A stretch of DNA of 64,000 nt, from IMG/VR virus record IMGVR_UViG_3300042430_002694, positions 207,161 to 271,160 of that record, one strand, 5' to 3'. Of the stretch, positions 28,801 to 35,767 are shown piece after piece. This DNA is from a virus. The notes under the pieces were generated by a model, which saw nothing but the letters and a program-made list of their open reading frames with translations, ran no database searches and was not told where the DNA came from. A program made the position numbers and the translations under genes. The stretch's first letter is position 1, and the number at the start of each line of letters is the position of its first letter.

Positions 28801-28870
28801 GGTCAGTTTGGTCGTGGAGGCCGTCAGGTCTGCAAAATCTGAGGAGTTGGTTCGATTCCAACATTGACCT
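28801..28870 (+). tRNA. tRNA-Cys(GCA)
   Basis: Acceptor GGTCAGT/ATTGACC, anticodon loop CTGCAAA, T-loop TTCGATT, discriminator T, no encoded CCA. Directly after the attenuator. Confidence 0.93.
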
Positions 28871-28878
28871 CAAAAACT

Positions 28879-28962
28879 GGAAGAGTAATTCAGCTGGCGC
28901 TGGACCTAGTCTTGAAAACTAGTGGTACCTTCGGGTATGGGGATCGATACCTCACTCTTCCG
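28879..28962 (+). tRNA. tRNA-Ser(UGA), second copy, unusual T-loop
   Basis: Acceptor GGAAGAG/CTCTTCC, anticodon loop CTTGAAA, variable arm, but T-loop ATCGATA instead of TTCGA-type. Same anticodon as the tRNA at 3276. Confidence 0.9.
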
Positions 28963-28977
28963 CTCGTTCTTTTACAT

Positions 28978-29055
28978 GGTAGACGTAGCTCAGTTGGTTA
29001 GAGCGCCTGATTGTGGTTCAGGAGGTCGTCGGTTCGATCCCGATCGTTTACCCCA
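28978..29055 (+). tRNA. tRNA-His(GUG), CCA encoded
   Basis: Acceptor GTAGACG/CGTTTAC with the extra G-1 (28978) opposite C73 (29052) required for histidyl identity, anticodon loop TTGTGGT, T-loop TTCGATC, CCA. Confidence 0.94.
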
Positions 29056-29058
29056 ACT

Positions 29059-29134
29059 GCCTCTGTGGGTAAACTGGTAAAGCCGCTTGACTTAGGATCA
29101 AGAGATTTTGTGGGTTCGAATCCCACCAGAGGTA
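29059..29134 (+). tRNA. tRNA-Leu(UAG)
   Basis: Acceptor GCCTCTG/CAGAGGT, anticodon loop CTTAGGA, short variable arm, T-loop TTCGAAT, no encoded CCA. Confidence 0.92.
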
Positions 29135-29141
29135 CAAAAAT

Positions 29142-29222
29142 GCTCCCGTGGTGAAACTGGTAAACACGCTCGGCTTAAGATCGAGTGCGCAATGCTTGTG
29201 GGTTCGAGTCCCACCGGGAGTA
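29142..29222 (+). tRNA. tRNA-Leu(UAA)
   Basis: Acceptor GCTCCCG/CGGGAGT, anticodon loop CTTAAGA, T-loop TTCGAGT, no encoded CCA. Confidence 0.94.
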
Positions 29223-29227
29223 CTAAT

Positions 29228-29315
29228 GGAGAGTGAAGCAACAAGGTGTTGTCGCCGCCTGCTAAGCGAGCGGTTCCCGAAAGGGAATGGGGATCGAGAC
29301 CTCCACTCTCCGCCA
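29228..29315 (+). tRNA. tRNA-Ser(GCU), CCA encoded, unusual T-loop
   Basis: Acceptor GGAGAGT/ACTCTCC, anticodon loop CTGCTAA on a weak stem, variable arm TTCCCGAAAGGGAA, T-loop ATCGAGA, discriminator G, CCA. Confidence 0.9.
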
Positions 29316-29316
29316 T

Positions 29317-29390
29317 AGTCCAGTAGCTCAGTGGAATAGAGCAACCGCCTTCTAAGCGGTAGGTCGCAGGTTCGAGTCCTGCCTGGATTA
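29317..29390 (+). tRNA. tRNA-Arg(UCU)
   Basis: Acceptor AGTCCAG/CTGGATT, anticodon loop CTTCTAA, T-loop TTCGAGT, no encoded CCA. Confidence 0.94.
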
Positions 29391-29402
29391 CAAATTATTT
29401 AG

Positions 29403-29408
29403 TACAAT
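29403..29408 (+). promoter_or_regulatory. Early-type promoter giving a predicted leaderless mRNA
   Basis: AGTACAAT, six bases, then the ATG at 29415. Confidence 0.55.
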
Positions 29409-29414
29409 ATAGCT

Positions 29415-29645
29415 ATGGAAGAAATAACAAACGCAGAAAGAGAATTCATGTTCTATAAGATTGGAACAGCTGGATCGTTTCACACAGCCTTGATTCAGAC
29501 AATTATGAAGGCTGATATTCGTAATCAGGCTAAGCTTGCACTAGGTTTTCCCGAAGATGTTCAAGTGGTTCAACGTTTTCAAAACGAAAGTGGCTACTGG
29601 GAAGGTCTGCAAGAGCGCTGGAAAGCTGCACATAACCGAAACTAA
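29415..29645 (+). CDS. Small phage protein of unknown function
   Basis: A 76-residue helical protein (FHTALIQTIMKADIRNQAKLALG, VQRFQNESGYWEGLQERW). It lies between two Arg tRNAs with its own promoter. The sequence style is common among small hypothetical phage proteins near nucleotide-metabolism genes. No function assigned. Confidence 0.55.
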   Translation: MEEITNAEREFMFYKIGTAGSFHTALIQTIMKADIRNQAKLALGFPEDVQVVQRFQNESGYWEGLQERWKAAHNRN

Positions 29646-29654
29646 TTAGTACCT

Positions 29655-29727
29655 GCCCCGGTAGTTCAATGGATCAGAACACACGGCTACGGACCGTGAG
29701 ATGGGGGTTCGAATCCCTCCTGGGGTA
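29655..29727 (+). tRNA. tRNA-Arg(ACG)
   Basis: Acceptor GCCCCGG/CTGGGGT, anticodon loop CTACGGA, T-loop TTCGAAT. A34 would need deamination to inosine by the host enzyme TadA. Confidence 0.93.
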
Positions 29728-29742
29728 CTTAACTTAATCAAC

Positions 29743-29955
29743 ATGGCAAATTTAAAAAAGGGTAATATCATAGTCTTTTCTAGAAAGGACAAACCTAATG
29801 AAACTATAATTAAGGGCTCAAGCGATCCAATTAATGGAATGGTCACTACCGACAAGCAGGAATACTCAGTAGATTTCCTTAATCGATGGGTCCATTTTGG
29901 TTTCTGTAGAGTATTTAAACCTGCAGATCTGCCTTCAGAATACGTAGGGAAGTAG
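29743..29955 (+). CDS. Small protein of unknown function
   Basis: A 70-residue protein; start taken at ATG 29743, 16 bases after tRNA-Arg. ANLKKGNIIVFSRKDKPNET and VHFGFCRVFKPADLP suggest a small beta-barrel fold. No family recognised. Confidence 0.5.
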   Translation: MANLKKGNIIVFSRKDKPNETIIKGSSDPINGMVTTDKQEYSVDFLNRWVHFGFCRVFKPADLPSEYVGK

Positions 29956-29964
29956 TCGAGTCGT

Positions 29965-29972
29965 ATAAATAA
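29965..29972 (+). promoter_or_regulatory. T4-type late promoter (TATAAATAA)
   Basis: CGTATAAATAAAC lies 22 bases before the TTG start at 29995. Confidence 0.7.
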
Positions 29973-29994
29973 ACTTCAAATAGAATGATTAATT

Positions 29995-30891
29995 TTGAAG
30001 TTACTTAAATTTACACAATTCATAACTGAAGCCCGAATCTCTTCTCACGGAGAGGGTCGTATAGATCAACGAATCTATAATCTAGAGTCAATTAACTTAC
30101 CTAAGCCAGCGAGACAATTTATTCGAGAAGCTGGATTTGAAATAAACGAAGTCTACTCTCAACTCATTGATGCTATTAAATCTGAATTTAAAAAGAGCCA
30201 AGACCATATTGAGAGAACTCAATTTCCATCAGGCCATAAAGCCCTACCAGTAGTTGCACCATTCTTAAAGATAGAGGGTACCTCTTATCCAGTAACAATG
30301 TCTGTAAAATCATTTAGTGGAGAGATTGAAAAAATTCACATCGGCGAGCGAGTTTTCGCCTATATTTCAGATGATGTTCTTACAACAATCAAGGTGCTCC
30401 CTCACAGAATGTCTCATAAAGATATTCAAATGGATTTGGAAAATCATCTTTCTAGAAAGGGTAAAACTGGATCAGTTACCGTATATGAATTACCAGAAGA
30501 GACAGTAAATAGCGTATTTGAACTTACAGAAGACGGTCAAGTAATCCCAGAAAGAAGAGCTGCCTATACTCCAGCAGTTATTAGCGGAGAACAACAATAC
30601 TCAGTCGCAGCTGGTAGAAAAATTAAGGTGTTTATTCCATTCCTAAAAGAGTTCACTGAATGCACAATTGATGGTGTCCTAAACCGTGATTCTTTTAGAG
30701 AAGACCGATTCTTGAAATTGGGAATTATTTTACCGGATGGCAGAAAGATTGCCAAAACTCTAAATCCTGGAGATACAGTCGAGCTCCCAATTGGAGAAAA
30801 TGGGGACTGGGTAAAGACAAAAATCGCAGATTCACTTTACGTATACGATAAGAGAACTGCTGAACCTATTTCACTTAAAGCAATCGCTTAA
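29995..30891 (+). CDS. Protein with capsid-targeting-like N-terminus (TTG start)
   Basis: A 298-residue protein. The only start that yields the expected N-terminus (MKLLKFTQFITEARISS) is a TTG at 29995; the nearby ATG at 29985 is out of frame and closed at once. ITEAR matches an I-x-E prohead-protease site. The body contains SGHKALPVVAPFLKIEGTSY and a C-terminal beta-rich domain. It is unlike the LGF-module proteins. Late promoter upstream; probably packaged. Function unknown. Confidence 0.6.
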   Translation: MKLLKFTQFITEARISSHGEGRIDQRIYNLESINLPKPARQFIREAGFEINEVYSQLIDAIKSEFKKSQDHIERTQFPSGHKALPVVAPFLKIEGTSYPVTMSVKSFSGEIEKIHIGERVFAYISDDVLTTIKVLPHRMSHKDIQMDLENHLSRKGKTGSVTVYELPEETVNSVFELTEDGQVIPERRAAYTPAVISGEQQYSVAAGRKIKVFIPFLKEFTECTIDGVLNRDSFREDRFLKLGIILPDGRKIAKTLNPGDTVELPIGENGDWVKTKIADSLYVYDKRTAEPISLKAIA

Positions 30892-30931
30892 TCTTCTCGA
30901 GAAACTTTCTAAATTTTCTGAGTTAAATATT

Positions 30932-30953
30932 ACTGGAACATAGAGCCTCGCTC
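30932..30953 (+). repeat. Left copy of an inverted repeat flanking the 31031 gene
   Basis: ACTGGAACAT then AGAGCCTCGCTC. The reverse complement of 31848-31871 reads the same with a two-base insertion and one change. The copy contains a small AGAGC/GCTCT hairpin. Confidence 0.7.
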
Positions 30954-31030
30954 TGTTCGTCTAGGGTTTACGAGCCCTTGAGTAATCGCGAAAGGTTACA
31001 AATAGATGAGCAAAAAATAACATAACTACT

Positions 31031-31837
31031 ATGTACCAACAAACAATCACAACTGGTGGTTCAACTGCAGTATTTAATACTTTCAGCAGCCAACCCCAAC
31101 CTACTGCCCACATAACAAAGGGCAGGGGAAGACTAAAGACCTACGGTCAGTCAGTCTATCTAAAAGACAGTTCACATTTTGAAATTGAACTGCACAATCC
31201 AAAAACAACACCAGTTCTTGCAAAAATCTGGATAAATGGGAAACTGTTATCGAATGCAGGAATTATCGTGAAACCAGGCCAGAGAGTCTATCTTGAAAGA
31301 TTTATGGATGTTGCTAAAAAATTCAAGTTTGAAACTTACGACGTTGATACGTCAACTGGAACTGTTCGAGCAATCGCCGATAACGGCAAGGTCGAAGTAC
31401 AGTTCTATGATGAATCGTCTTATCAGCTAAACGGCAATTCAGGTACGAATATTTGGCAACAGCCATTTACGTACACGACTCACCAGTGGCCAGGTCATAC
31501 GCTAACTTCTAATATTGGAGGTTCAGCTAATGCATTTTACTGCGCAAGTTCGCTAGGTCCACAAGGTTCAAACGGCCCTCAAGGTCCAGCCGGAATACCG
31601 GGGTCGATGGAAACGGGTCGAATTGAAAAGGGCGAAAGCTCTAGTCAAAACTTCGAATATGCAGACGGCCAATACAATTCATGGAGCTGTACAACCGTCA
31701 GGTGGCAGATTCTACCGGAAAGTAAAAAACCTGTTGAAATGGGAGAAATTCGCTCTTATTGCACAGGTTGCGGTACTCGCCACAAAAAATCAAGTTGGAA
31801 ATTCTGCCCTAATTGCGGAACCTCCATAACTGAGTAA
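31031..31837 (+). CDS. Virion-like protein with collagen repeat and C-terminal zinc ribbon
   Basis: A 268-residue protein. Residues about 30-130 form a beta-rich domain (VYLKDSSHFEIELHNP, KIWINGKLLSNAGIIVKPGQRVYLERF). A short collagen-like stretch GPQGSNGPQGPAGIPG follows at about 176-192, then a C-terminal zinc ribbon (CTGCGTRHKKSS, FCPNCGT). Collagen repeats point to a surface fibre or decoration. The zinc ribbon is unusual for such a protein. It is flanked by an inverted repeat and has no obvious promoter. Confidence 0.55.
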   Translation: MYQQTITTGGSTAVFNTFSSQPQPTAHITKGRGRLKTYGQSVYLKDSSHFEIELHNPKTTPVLAKIWINGKLLSNAGIIVKPGQRVYLERFMDVAKKFKFETYDVDTSTGTVRAIADNGKVEVQFYDESSYQLNGNSGTNIWQQPFTYTTHQWPGHTLTSNIGGSANAFYCASSLGPQGSNGPQGPAGIPGSMETGRIEKGESSSQNFEYADGQYNSWSCTTVRWQILPESKKPVEMGEIRSYCTGCGTRHKKSSWKFCPNCGTSITE

Positions 31838-31847
31838 CATTAGTCCT

Positions 31848-31871
31848 GAGCGGGGCTCTAAATGTTCCAGT
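31848..31871 (-). repeat. Right copy of the inverted repeat flanking the 31031 gene
   Basis: GAGCGGGGCTCT then AAATGTTCCAGT, the inverted counterpart of 30932-30953, about 900 bases apart. Confidence 0.7.
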
Positions 31872-31878
31872 TATACAG

Positions 31879-31886
31879 ATAAATAA
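31879..31886 (+). promoter_or_regulatory. T4-type late promoter (ATAAATAA)
   Basis: CAGATAAATAAAC lies 19 bases before the start at 31906. Confidence 0.7.
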
Positions 31887-31905
31887 ACTCAAATTATTCA
31901 AACAA

Positions 31906-32202
31906 ATGCATAATAATAAAATTTTAAGTTTCGAAGAATTCGTTCAACAAGGAACAGGCGAAATGGGTCAGGAAATGGGCCACGAAATGGACCATACTGC
32001 TGAAATGCCACAGGGCGGAGAAGATCAAGCACTATTACCAGCACCAGCTGAAGAAGTAGAAGGCGGAGAAACTGAACACAACGTTCCAAACCACATGCAA
32101 GATGATTCAGAAGAAGGAACTTCTGACAATGAACCTAATATTGAAGTTGAAACATCAGCTAACGATATTGAAGCACACACCGACGAAAACGGCGGATTCT
32201 AA
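31906..32202 (+). CDS. Very acidic small protein with capsid-targeting-like N-terminus
   Basis: A 98-residue protein, no predicted globular domain. MHNNKILSFEEFVQQ is the motif; MGQEMGHEMDH and long Glu/Asp runs follow. Low complexity and charge fit a scaffold-like or DNA-mimic internal peptide source, comparable in size with small T4 core proteins. Late promoter upstream. Confidence 0.6.
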   Translation: MHNNKILSFEEFVQQGTGEMGQEMGHEMDHTAEMPQGGEDQALLPAPAEEVEGGETEHNVPNHMQDDSEEGTSDNEPNIEVETSANDIEAHTDENGGF

Positions 32203-32223
32203 AAAACTTTTCTTGCTAATCAA

Positions 32224-32616
32224 ATGAGCGGTAGAACTAGAAATAACCAAGATGTCGATACTATGATGAACGACATACTTGATGCGCTCGACGTAATCAA
32301 GGCCAAATTGCCAAATGGCGAACTTAAGATAATTCAAGAGAGAATGGAAGGTTTAGAATCTTCCCAAGAGGACATGCACGAAGATCTGAGACAGATCAAA
32401 AAGCAGCTGCTTGATCCTGAAGACGGTATTGTCGTTAGAGTAAATAAGAACACTGAATTTCGTAAAAGGAAGGAAGAGGAGGCTAGAATTTATCAAGTAA
32501 TATTGGATGAACATAAGGAGCTTATGTCATGGAAATCTACTGTAACTAAAATACTATGGATTATAGTAACGGCAGTTGTCGGAATTGCAGTGGGTATGAT
32601 TTTTAAGTCAAATTAA
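32224..32616 (+). CDS. Coiled-coil protein with C-terminal membrane anchor
   Basis: A 130-residue protein: coiled coil over about 10-90, then STVTKILWIIVTAVVGIAVGMIF as a tail anchor. This layout resembles XhlA-type hemolysin/holin accessory proteins, so a lysis or membrane role is possible. A terminator follows. Confidence 0.5.
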   Translation: MSGRTRNNQDVDTMMNDILDALDVIKAKLPNGELKIIQERMEGLESSQEDMHEDLRQIKKQLLDPEDGIVVRVNKNTEFRKRKEEEARIYQVILDEHKELMSWKSTVTKILWIIVTAVVGIAVGMIFKSN

Positions 32617-32639
32617 CGATTCATCATTTTTTTTTTTTG

Positions 32640-32668
32640 AAGTCTCACTTTTGTGGGACTTTTTTTGT
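32640..32668 (+). terminator. Intrinsic terminator
   Basis: AAGTCTCAC-TTTT-GTGGGACTT followed by TTTTTT; a run of T also precedes it. Confidence 0.85.
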
Positions 32669-32677
32669 TTTTATTAG

Positions 32678-32683
32678 TATATT
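32678..32683 (+). promoter_or_regulatory. Early-type promoter, TATATT core
   Basis: TTAGTATATTATAAG lies after the terminator and 26 bases before the ATG at 32710. Confidence 0.55.
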
Positions 32684-32709
32684 ATAAGTAATAAACAAAA
32701 AATATACTT

Positions 32710-32982
32710 ATGGCAACATTCGAAGTAGACGTAGACGTTTCTGATATCTTATCGGAATTATCATCTCGTGAAAAGCGAGAAATGTACGAAGATTTAAAAG
32801 AAGAACTTGAAGAGGACGATGTTTCAAAAAATCCTGAGGATCTATTTAACAGCGGCACCTCCTACATGGAACAGGAAATTGGAAAGGCTTTGGCTTGGAT
32901 GTGGGAATACCGCAATATGCTGACGACCTCTCAAAGAAACCGAATCCTAGCAATCACAAAAGAAAACTTCGTTGAGCAATGA
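32710..32982 (+). CDS. Small acidic helical protein
   Basis: A 90-residue protein (ILSELSSREKREMYEDLKEEL, then MEQEIGKALAWMWEYRNML). First gene of a long string of small early genes up to about 37093. No family recognised. Confidence 0.5.
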   Translation: MATFEVDVDVSDILSELSSREKREMYEDLKEELEEDDVSKNPEDLFNSGTSYMEQEIGKALAWMWEYRNMLTTSQRNRILAITKENFVEQ

Positions 32983-33224
32983 AATACTACACTAGTCTCT
33001 TAATCGTGGCTTTGTTGGTAACAAGCTGCGGTTATAACAAACCGGAACCAATTCGAATTGAAAAGTACAAGGTGGTACGTACCTTTAAAAAGACCCCAAT
33101 ATCAATTCACGATGAAATGTCTCCACGATATAGAGCAGTATTGACGAATGGAGATACGGTTGCATGCAGAGAACACTGCAAGGCTGGAGACACAATAACA
33201 TTTGAATATTATGGGACTAGATAA
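32979..33224 (+). CDS. Small lipoprotein
   Basis: An 81-residue protein: signal MKYYTSLLIVALLVTSC with lipidated Cys17, then a basic beta-rich domain (VVRTFKKTPISIHDEMSPRY, VLTNGDTVACREHCKAGDTI). It overlaps the upstream gene by four bases. Third lipoprotein in the window. Confidence 0.65.
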   Translation: MKYYTSLLIVALLVTSCGYNKPEPIRIEKYKVVRTFKKTPISIHDEMSPRYRAVLTNGDTVACREHCKAGDTITFEYYGTR

Positions 33225-33423
33225 AATAGACTACAAAGAAGACTTGTATGAGGCAGTGCTTATTAAGCAAGCATACGACTTCATGAGTTCAGGCAAAGAA
33301 AATATAATAGTCTTTTTTGAAGAGAATTGCAACGGCCCAATTTTCCAGGAAATGGTAAGATTAAATGGAGCAAAGAGCGTTATCAACGACTTAGTAGACA
33401 CAATTAACAATTTAAACTCGTAA
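33211..33423 (+). CDS. Small protein of unknown function
   Basis: A 70-residue protein; ATG 33211 chosen over an upstream TTG. It overlaps the lipoprotein gene by 14 bases. Acidic, helical, with a hydrophobic ENIIVFFEENC strand. No family recognised. Confidence 0.45.
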   Translation: MGLDKIDYKEDLYEAVLIKQAYDFMSSGKENIIVFFEENCNGPIFQEMVRLNGAKSVINDLVDTINNLNS

Positions 33424-33425
33424 AC

Positions 33426-33767
33426 ATGAAAAATTTATTTTTATCGATGGTATGTGCAATTATCACCATCTCAGCAAGTGCACAAATGCCGATAATAACG
33501 GCAGAAAATTCAAAGACCGTATTTGTTGATAAACCTGGAAAATGGTTAATCTATCAAACTGGAGAAATTGTAGAATTACCTGAATCAGCGGATGCTCGCA
33601 AAATATTGGTAGAGTGCGCAGATCAAGGCTGTTTTGGCTGGGTTGTTGAAAACTTGGAAGGTCAACAGTGCTACGTAACGATTACTGACGAAGGTGTTAA
33701 ATTTCGCCACTCAAGAAAACCTATCGCTTCAAAGAAGGCTGACGGTTTAACGACCTCAGTTAATTAA
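33426..33767 (+). CDS. Secreted small protein
   Basis: A 113-residue protein with a cleavable signal peptide (MKNLFLSMVCAIITISASAQ, cleavage probably after SAQ or SAS-AQ). The mature part is beta-rich with two Cys (VECADQGCFGWVV) that could form a disulfide in the periplasm. Function unknown. Confidence 0.6.
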   Translation: MKNLFLSMVCAIITISASAQMPIITAENSKTVFVDKPGKWLIYQTGEIVELPESADARKILVECADQGCFGWVVENLEGQQCYVTITDEGVKFRHSRKPIASKKADGLTTSVN

Positions 33768-33785
33768 AAAAAAAATCCATTAATT

Positions 33786-34034
33786 ATGGCCGCAAGAAGT
33801 AACCAACCTGGGGATATTATTGTCTGGATAGAAAATATTATTGCATCATGCACGCATCCCATGCAGGAAAGTGTTGCTAGAAAGTTAATTGATCTATTTG
33901 ACAAAAAGCTCGAAAGAACAAAGTATCCAACCAGTTTAAGAATACTTATTTACCGTAACCTTAGAGATAAGATTGACGATAAAATGTACGACCGAATACA
34001 AAAAAATCTAGAAAACAATGCCGACTTTAATTAA
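33786..34034 (+). CDS. Small basic helical protein
   Basis: An 82-residue protein with many Arg and Lys in its second half (KKLERTKYPTSLRILIYRNL). Overlaps the next gene by 17 bases. No family recognised. Confidence 0.5.
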   Translation: MAARSNQPGDIIVWIENIIASCTHPMQESVARKLIDLFDKKLERTKYPTSLRILIYRNLRDKIDDKMYDRIQKNLENNADFN

Positions 34035-34314
34035 AATACACCCAGACGGACGAGAAGAGTTCAAAGAACGAGGAGCTCGAGTTGAAGCAATCGCATGGAA
34101 CGAAGATCGTACCTACAAAGAGGTAGTTGACTCAATTCCAGTAGTTGGATGCTCTCTCCTAGTTGGATCAGTTACTGCCAGATCCTATTCAGCTCAAGAC
34201 TATTGGTTGACTACTGTAGTAACTGAAATTCTAGAAGAGCGCAAAGACTCGGACGGCAGGTTTGAGTTTGTAAAATTTAAAACAGAAAATTCAGTATATG
34301 AGCTCAGAGGATAA
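34018..34314 (+). CDS. Small protein of unknown function
   Basis: A 98-residue beta-rich protein (PVVGCSLLVGSVTARSYSAQDYW, VTEILEERKDSDGRFEFVKF). Overlaps both neighbours by 17 bases, part of a tight string. Confidence 0.5.
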   Translation: MPTLIKIHPDGREEFKERGARVEAIAWNEDRTYKEVVDSIPVVGCSLLVGSVTARSYSAQDYWLTTVVTEILEERKDSDGRFEFVKFKTENSVYELRG

Positions 34315-34555
34315 AACCGTCCAGGACATTACTCACGGAATAGTTGCAGTAAGACGAGACGATAAAAAGAATGAAATGTACGTTCTGCATTTTTGTGGGT
34401 TCTTTGAAGAGCCTAGCGCTGCAGACTACGACCACCTACGAAAAGAATTAGAAGAGGATCCTGAATTTGGATTAACTGATCAGGAATTTGAATTAATCGC
34501 AGCGACTCCTCAAATGCTGGAGTACGTCAAAAATGATGCAAATCAAGGTAACTAA
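34298..34555 (+). CDS. Small acidic protein of unknown function
   Basis: An 85-residue protein (MYVLHFCGFFEEPSAADYDHL, DPEFGLTDQEFELIAATPQ). Its stop overlaps the start of the HAD gene. Confidence 0.5.
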   Translation: MSSEDKTVQDITHGIVAVRRDDKKNEMYVLHFCGFFEEPSAADYDHLRKELEEDPEFGLTDQEFELIAATPQMLEYVKNDANQGN

Positions 34556-35127
34556 TGAAGGTAATTTTTTTAGACCATGATGGAGTTATTTGCCTAGCTA
34601 CTGAATGGGGAAGTCGATTTAAGAAGACTAAAAGGTCTAAGACTGCGATGCAAATTAATACTAAAGACAATCCAGTTGAGTTTAGATTTGACAACTTTAA
34701 TCAGAAAGCAGTTTCAATACTTAACGATATTATAAAGCAGACTGATGCTGAAATTGTAGTAAGTTCAGATTGGACACGTTGGGCGACCGTTGAAGAAATG
34801 GGCGAGTATTATGAATCAAAGGGCATCTGTAAAAAGCCGATCGCATTTACCCCAGACCTAAAGGACTGTACTGTGCATGGAAGTATTTTTATCTGGTCAC
34901 CGGATTGGGATCTTGAACAAGTAAGATCTATTGAAATTAAGCAGTACTTACACGATCATCCTGAAATAACTCATTGGGTTGCAATTGACGACTTAAACAT
35001 GGGTAAAAGCGGCGAGAGTTGGAAAGATGTGTGGGCCTTAGATAATTTCGTACTTACACCAAAGCGAATGGAAGGCATTAAGCAGTCTGGAATAAAGGAT
35101 AAAATCTTAAAATTTTTAAAGGATTAA
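34555..35127 (+). CDS. HAD-superfamily phosphatase-like protein (RNA-repair HAD type)
   Basis: A 190-residue protein with IFLDHDGVICL (motif I, first Asp near 7), IVVSSDWTRW (motif II) and WVAIDDLNM (motif IV). This resembles the HAD domains associated with the Swiss Army Knife RNA-repair proteins. Motif I is DHDG rather than DxDGT. It may dephosphorylate RNA ends. A second such HAD is at 52812. Confidence 0.65.
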   Translation: MKVIFLDHDGVICLATEWGSRFKKTKRSKTAMQINTKDNPVEFRFDNFNQKAVSILNDIIKQTDAEIVVSSDWTRWATVEEMGEYYESKGICKKPIAFTPDLKDCTVHGSIFIWSPDWDLEQVRSIEIKQYLHDHPEITHWVAIDDLNMGKSGESWKDVWALDNFVLTPKRMEGIKQSGIKDKILKFLKD

Positions 35128-35130
35128 GAG

Positions 35131-35136
35131 TACAAT
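35131..35136 (+). promoter_or_regulatory. Early-type promoter, TACAAT core
   Basis: AGAGTACAATATAAAAAAC lies 16 bases before the ATG at 35153. Confidence 0.5.
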
Positions 35137-35152
35137 ATAAAAAACAAATACT

Positions 35153-35401
35153 ATGTCAGAAAACACAAATGCCGAACTTGGATTAATCCAAACAATAGCT
35201 AGAACTGGTGCAATCGAAACAGTTCAAGCCCTAGCACTTGCTCAACAAATGGGAATGGTCAATTCACAAGAAGAATTAACTGAATTAATTGCAGCAGGAA
35301 TGGAGACGATCCTTGAAGAATACGTTCAACAAATAGAAAACCAATCTAAAATTATCCTAAATGAAGCTGGAAGTATTCGAGAAGGTAATAAACCAAATTA
35401 A
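35153..35401 (+). CDS. Small Ala/Gln-rich helical protein
   Basis: An 82-residue, fully helical protein (TGAIETVQALALAQQMGMV). It overlaps the next gene by 41 bases in a different frame. Function unknown. Confidence 0.5.
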   Translation: MSENTNAELGLIQTIARTGAIETVQALALAQQMGMVNSQEELTELIAAGMETILEEYVQQIENQSKIILNEAGSIREGNKPN

Positions 35402-35744
35402 AGAACAAGACGAAAAAATCAGTGCCCTGTACAAAATGGGAGTTGATTTAATCGAGTTTAGCGATTCATATTCGTCATTACGGTCTCTACTGCTTAGAGC
35501 CTATTATGGAGAAGAAGGCGAAGACTGGATTTCGTGGTTTCTTTATGAAAGAGACAGTTCAGTAGGAGCCGATCCTAATCAAGCATGGGACAAAGATGGA
35601 ACACCTATTTGTTACGATATTCCAAGTTTATGGAAATGTGTTGAGGAGAGTCGATGTTCAACTGATTTTGTTGAATATGAGCTTCCTAAATCAAGAGCGA
35701 CCGCTGATGATTTGTTAAATCATATAGTAAACGGACTAGGTTAA
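35361..35744 (+). CDS. Small protein of unknown function
   Basis: A 127-residue acidic protein (EEGEDWISWFLYERDSSVGADP, PICYDIPSLWKCVEE). The start lies inside the preceding gene. Proteins with this WISWFLYE pattern occur in other large phages as hypothetical genes. No function assigned. Confidence 0.5.
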   Translation: MKLEVFEKVINQIKEQDEKISALYKMGVDLIEFSDSYSSLRSLLLRAYYGEEGEDWISWFLYERDSSVGADPNQAWDKDGTPICYDIPSLWKCVEESRCSTDFVEYELPKSRATADDLLNHIVNGLG

Positions 35745-35755
35745 TAAATTAGTAG

Positions 35756-35761
35756 TATAAT
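35756..35761 (+). promoter_or_regulatory. Early-type promoter giving a predicted leaderless mRNA
   Basis: GTAGTATAAT, six bases, then the ATG at 35768. Confidence 0.65.
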
Positions 35762-35767
35762 AATCTT

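Noticed and set aside
29048-29344. Minus-strand ORFs over tRNA array 2
   Set aside because: Antisense readings of Leu and Ser tRNAs, with repeated GGTRTH-like peptides from the T-arms.
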